In this document: positions 13,228 through 15,015 of the stretch, in pieces | Position numbering within the stretch: position 1 is the first letter of the stretch | Layout: every line of letters begins with the position of its first letter | NCBI GenBank assembly: GCA_027031305.1 | Contig: JALVRJ010000186.1 | Location: 1-15,015, forward strand | Direction of reading: 5' to 3' | Origin: Hyphomicrobiales bacterium | GTDB taxonomy: Bacteria; Pseudomonadota; Alphaproteobacteria; Rhizobiales; Aestuariivirgaceae | Length of the DNA stretch: 15,015 nucleotides | The notes under the pieces: model-generated | What the model saw: the letters and a program-made list of their open reading frames with translations, nothing else | What the model was told of the DNA's origin: nothing | The model's database searches: none | Position numbers and translations under genes: made by a program

Positions 13228-13534
13228 CGCACTTTGCCTTGTTTACCTTGCGGCCGGACACACCTCATCCCGGCGATCACGAACCTATGTCAACGAAGAT
13301 GCCGACCTCCTTGACGAAAGTCATGCATGACGAATTTGTGAAGCTTGCAAGGTTGGCCGGTGGCAAGGGATCCTTCCTCCTCGCTTCCTTGCGTGGCCAG
13401 CCCACTGCCCAACCACCCCATTCCAAGTTGATGGGAACCAAGCGGGGGAGGGCGGGTTGAACACCAGAAGAAGCTGCTGACCCAGGCGGGGGAAGCGGCC
13501 GGGATCCCCCACCTCCCGGCGCGGATATCTCCCT
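13228..13534. other. 307-base intergenic region
   Basis: This region separates the DUF2946 gene from the pncC stop. Near 13265-13293 there is a candidate minus-strand promoter for the cassette. The rest holds purine-rich and C-rich stretches with no clear hairpin terminator and no convincing gene. A plus-strand frame from ATG 13287 to 13460 lacks a ribosome site and any recognisable protein features. Confidence 0.5.
13265..13293 (-). promoter_or_regulatory. Candidate promoter for the copper cassette
   Basis: A perfect -35 hexamer TTGACA (minus strand 13293-13288) is followed after 17 bases by GGATGA (13270-13265). The -10 match is weak, so strength is uncertain, but it lies in the right place and strand to transcribe the gene starting at 13227. 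Confidence 0.3.
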
Positions 13535-14056
13535 TCATGCCACCGCCGGCGGATAATTCTGCTCCATTTGCAGCCGCAACAGGTCCAGCGCCGTCAGCAT
13601 GGCCCGCCAGCGCACGTTCGCCCGCCCGATGTCGCCGAACTGCTTCATCAGGGCGATGGTGTCGCCATCACGCGCCGCACAGGCGAAATGCACCAGCCCC
13701 ACCGGCTTTTCCGGCGAGCCGCCGCTGGGCCCGGCGATGCCGGTGATGGAAACGGCAAGGTCGGCGCGCGAGTGGCGCAACGCCCCCTCGGCCATTTCCC
13801 GCGCCGTCTGTTCCGACACCGCGCCATGCGCCTTCAATGTTTCCTCCGCCACGCCAAGCAGCTCCATCTTGGCCTCGTTGGCATAGGTCACGAAGCCGCG
13901 CTCGAACACGCTTGAAGCACCCGGCACGGCGGTGAGCGCGGCCGCCACCAGCCCGCCGGTGCAGCTCTCGGCGGTGGCGATCTTCAGCCCGCGCTCGCGA
14001 GCCTGGTCCAGCGTGTCCTTCACCGCCAGCAGGGCGTCACGGTCGAATTCCAGCAT
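13535..14056 (-). CDS. pncC: Nicotinamide-nucleotide amidohydrolase PncC (CinA C-terminal type)
   Basis: A 173-residue stand-alone CinA C-terminal domain protein. This family deamidates nicotinamide mononucleotide to nicotinate mononucleotide, recycling the NMN released by DNA ligase and other reactions. Diagnostic motifs are IATAESCTGGLVAAALTAVPGAS (26-48, with the catalytic Ser31), FVTYANEAKMELLGV (55-69), HGAVSEQTAREMAEGAL (77-93) and AVSITGIAGPSGGSPEKPVGLVHFA (101-125). The N-terminal molybdopterin-binding-like CinA domain is absent, as is usual for PncC. The ATG has AGGAGG about six bases upstream. No competence or recA genes are adjacent. Confidence 0.94.
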   Translation of the reverse strand: MLEFDRDALLAVKDTLDQARERGLKIATAESCTGGLVAAALTAVPGASSVFERGFVTYANEAKMELLGVAEETLKAHGAVSEQTAREMAEGALRHSRADLAVSITGIAGPSGGSPEKPVGLVHFACAARDGDTIALMKQFGDIGRANVRWRAMLTALDLLRLQMEQNYPPAVA

Positions 14057-14067
14057 GGCGCGCCTCC

Positions 14068-14105
14068 TTCATCCATCGTATCACTTTCCCAGCATGATGG
14101 ATGAA
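14068..14105. repeat. 10-bp perfect inverted repeat between the YbjN-like gene and pncC
   Basis: TTCATCCATC (14068-14077) and GATGGATGAA (14096-14105) are exact reverse complements with an 18-base loop, 12 bases upstream of the pncC start on its strand. It may be an operator for pncC or a weak hairpin after the upstream YbjN-like gene. No T-run follows on the minus strand. Confidence 0.35.
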
Positions 14106-14160
14106 CGCCGATGCATCAAGCCTTGCATGGTGGAGGAAGCGTCAACGAGCTCGGGAAGGT

Positions 14161-14661
14161 TCAGGCCTCGCCCACGGTATCGAACATGCAGGCGCGCAGC
14201 GCTTCCCTCGGTGACTTGCCGGCCCATAGTACGAACTGGAAGGCCGGATGATAGCGTCCGCACGCCGCCGCCACCCGCTGCAACAGTCCACGCGCCTGTT
14301 CCTCGTCCGGCGCCTGGCCATCGCCGATCATCTGCGCGTGGCGGAAGATGACCGTGCCGGTGTCCTCCCACAGCTCGAAGTGCCCCAGCGGCAAGTGCGG
14401 GTTCACCAGCTGCACCAGCTCCGCCACCGTCCGCCGCCGCGCCGCCGGCACGCGCATATCCCACGTGGCGCTGATCTGCAACAGGCCCTCCTCCGCCAGC
14501 CATTGCACGGAAAGCTGCACGTCCAGCCCCTCCAGCGGCGCCGCCAGCAACAATTCCGAGCCCGCCTCGCGCAGGCAGGCCCATTGCAGTGCCTCCGCCG
14601 CCGCCTCCACCGCGTGCAGCGGATCCGCCACCTGTTCGAATGATGCCATGCCGACGCGCAT
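14161..14661 (-). CDS. YbjN-family protein (type III secretion chaperone-like fold)
   Basis: A 166-residue soluble protein. The pattern of short strands and helices, the GLLQISATWDMRVPAARRRTVAELVQLVNPHLPLGHFEL stretch (about 79-117) and the WEDTGTVIFRHAQMI segment match the YbjN domain. That family has a CesT/type III chaperone-like fold and poorly defined roles in stress or motility regulation. I chose ATG 14661 (MRVGMASFEQV) because GGAGG lies eight bases upstream; TTG 14679 and ATG 14649 are alternatives. It lies 104 bases ahead of pncC on the same strand and diverges from the tRNA. Assignment rests on recognition of overall pattern, since the family has no catalytic motif. Confidence 0.7.
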   Translation of the reverse strand: MRVGMASFEQVADPLHAVEAAAEALQWACLREAGSELLLAAPLEGLDVQLSVQWLAEEGLLQISATWDMRVPAARRRTVAELVQLVNPHLPLGHFELWEDTGTVIFRHAQMIGDGQAPDEEQARGLLQRVAAACGRYHPAFQFVLWAGKSPREALRACMFDTVGEA

Positions 14662-14786
14662 GGAGTGCCCTCCGGCCAAGCCCCGCCTCCGCTCCGCTGG
14701 GCGAGGGGGCCTTCATGGTTGACGAATCATTGATGATCACGTTGCCGCAGCCATGACTCGCCCGCAAGAGTCCCCGCCCGATTCCT

Positions 14787-14815
14787 CCACAGTGCCGTGT
14801 TTCACGCCACTGTGG
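14787..14815. other. 13-bp hairpin with TTT loop upstream of tRNA-Val
   Basis: CCACAGTGCCGTG (14787-14799) pairs with CACGCCACTGTGG (14803-14815) at 12 of 13 positions, with a three-T loop. No T-run follows on either strand. It stands between the divergent YbjN-like gene and the tRNA promoter, so it could be a terminator for readthrough or a protein site. Confidence 0.4.
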
Positions 14816-14843
14816 CGGGTAACCGGCGGCGGGCCGTCATGTC

Positions 14844-14872
14844 TTGCGATGGTCCCTGCCAGGGGGTATCTA
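14844..14872 (+). promoter_or_regulatory. Promoter of tRNA-Val
   Basis: The -35-like TTGCGA (14844-14849), a 17-base spacer and the -10-like TATCTA (14867-14872) predict a start near 14879, about 40 bases before the mature tRNA 5' end. The spacing is ideal for the housekeeping sigma factor. Confidence 0.5.
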
Positions 14873-14918
14873 TGCGGACGCGCGGCTGGCCACGCACCGG
14901 CATGGCCGGTCACATGGC

Positions 14919-14994
14919 GGGCGGTTAGCTCAGTTGGTAGAGCATCTCGTTTACACCGAGAGGGTCGGCAGTTCGAGTCTGTCACCGCCCACCA
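14919..14994 (+). tRNA. tRNA-Val, anticodon UAC
   Basis: A 76-base cloverleaf with an encoded CCA end. Acceptor arm GGGCGGT (14919-14925) pairs with ACCGCCC (14984-14990). The D arm is GCTC...GAGC, and the anticodon stem is TCTCG/CGAGA around loop TTTACAC, giving anticodon TAC (14952-14954). The T arm carries GTTCGAGTC. It decodes GUA and GUG-type valine codons. U8 is present, so it is a possible substrate for ThiI. Confidence 0.97.
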
Positions 14995-15015
14995 GCCTCC
15001 TTCCCATCCATCGTT

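Noticed and set aside
13287-13460. Possible 57-residue plus-strand protein starting MSTKMPTSLTKVMHDEFVKL
   Set aside because: No ribosome site, no recognisable motif, and it covers the candidate promoter of the cassette. Without comparison to relatives it cannot be supported.
14737-14985. 82-codon minus-strand frame beginning MTDSNCRPSRCKRDALPTEL
   Set aside because: This is the well-known antisense translation of a tRNA gene, here tRNA-Val.
1-15015. CRISPR array, prophage or insertion-sequence transposase
   Set aside because: No regularly spaced repeats and no transposase, integrase or phage structural motifs are visible in either strand. The repeats present are isolated palindromic elements.

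Overview
The window is GC-rich bacterial DNA and most resembles an alphaproteobacterium. The evidence is the gene order trpC-(insert)-moaC-moeA on one strand, an ftsB-like gene whose C-terminus (LDxDMLDEEAR...) is of the alphaproteobacterial type, a classical CobW, and the form of the tRNA-Val. I cannot name a genus. No phage, insertion-sequence transposase or CRISPR array is visible. The only mobile-looking DNA is several families of short palindromic repeats.

Layout. Positions 1-2100: a dispersed palindromic repeat (copy 1, cut by the window edge), a 60-residue zinc-ribbon protein on the minus strand, then thiI on the plus strand, followed by a repeat-rich convergent spacer holding copy 2 of the same repeat. 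Positions 2177-6279 (minus strand): trpC, a fumarylacetoacetate-hydrolase family enzyme, moaC, moeA and ftsB. This joins one step of tryptophan biosynthesis, two steps of molybdenum cofactor biosynthesis and a divisome protein. A terminator-like hairpin follows trpC, and a REP-like palindrome lies between moaC and moeA. Positions 6347-7859: cobW (minus) and cutA (plus), divergent, both metal-related.

Positions 7997-13227 (minus strand) are the most interesting part: a seven-gene cassette. In transcription order it is a DUF2946-type secreted Cys protein, a Tat-type NosL-like protein with a methionine-rich tail, a second NosL-like protein, a small membrane-anchored protein of unknown function, an FtsX/MacB-type ABC permease, its LolD-like ATPase, and a multi-span membrane protein with SCC and HHCPFC motifs. 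Several of the junctions overlap by 1-4 bases. The cassette looks like an envelope copper-handling system that couples NosL-type Cu(I) chaperones to an ABC machine of the MacB/LolCDE class. It is distinct from the textbook NosDFY system, and no nosZ, nosR or nosDFY is in the window.

Positions 13535-15015: a stand-alone nicotinamide-nucleotide amidase (PncC/CinA C-terminal type), a YbjN-family protein, and tRNA-Val(UAC) with a recognisable promoter on the plus strand.

The long antisense reading frames across most genes are ordinary GC-rich shadows and are not annotated.
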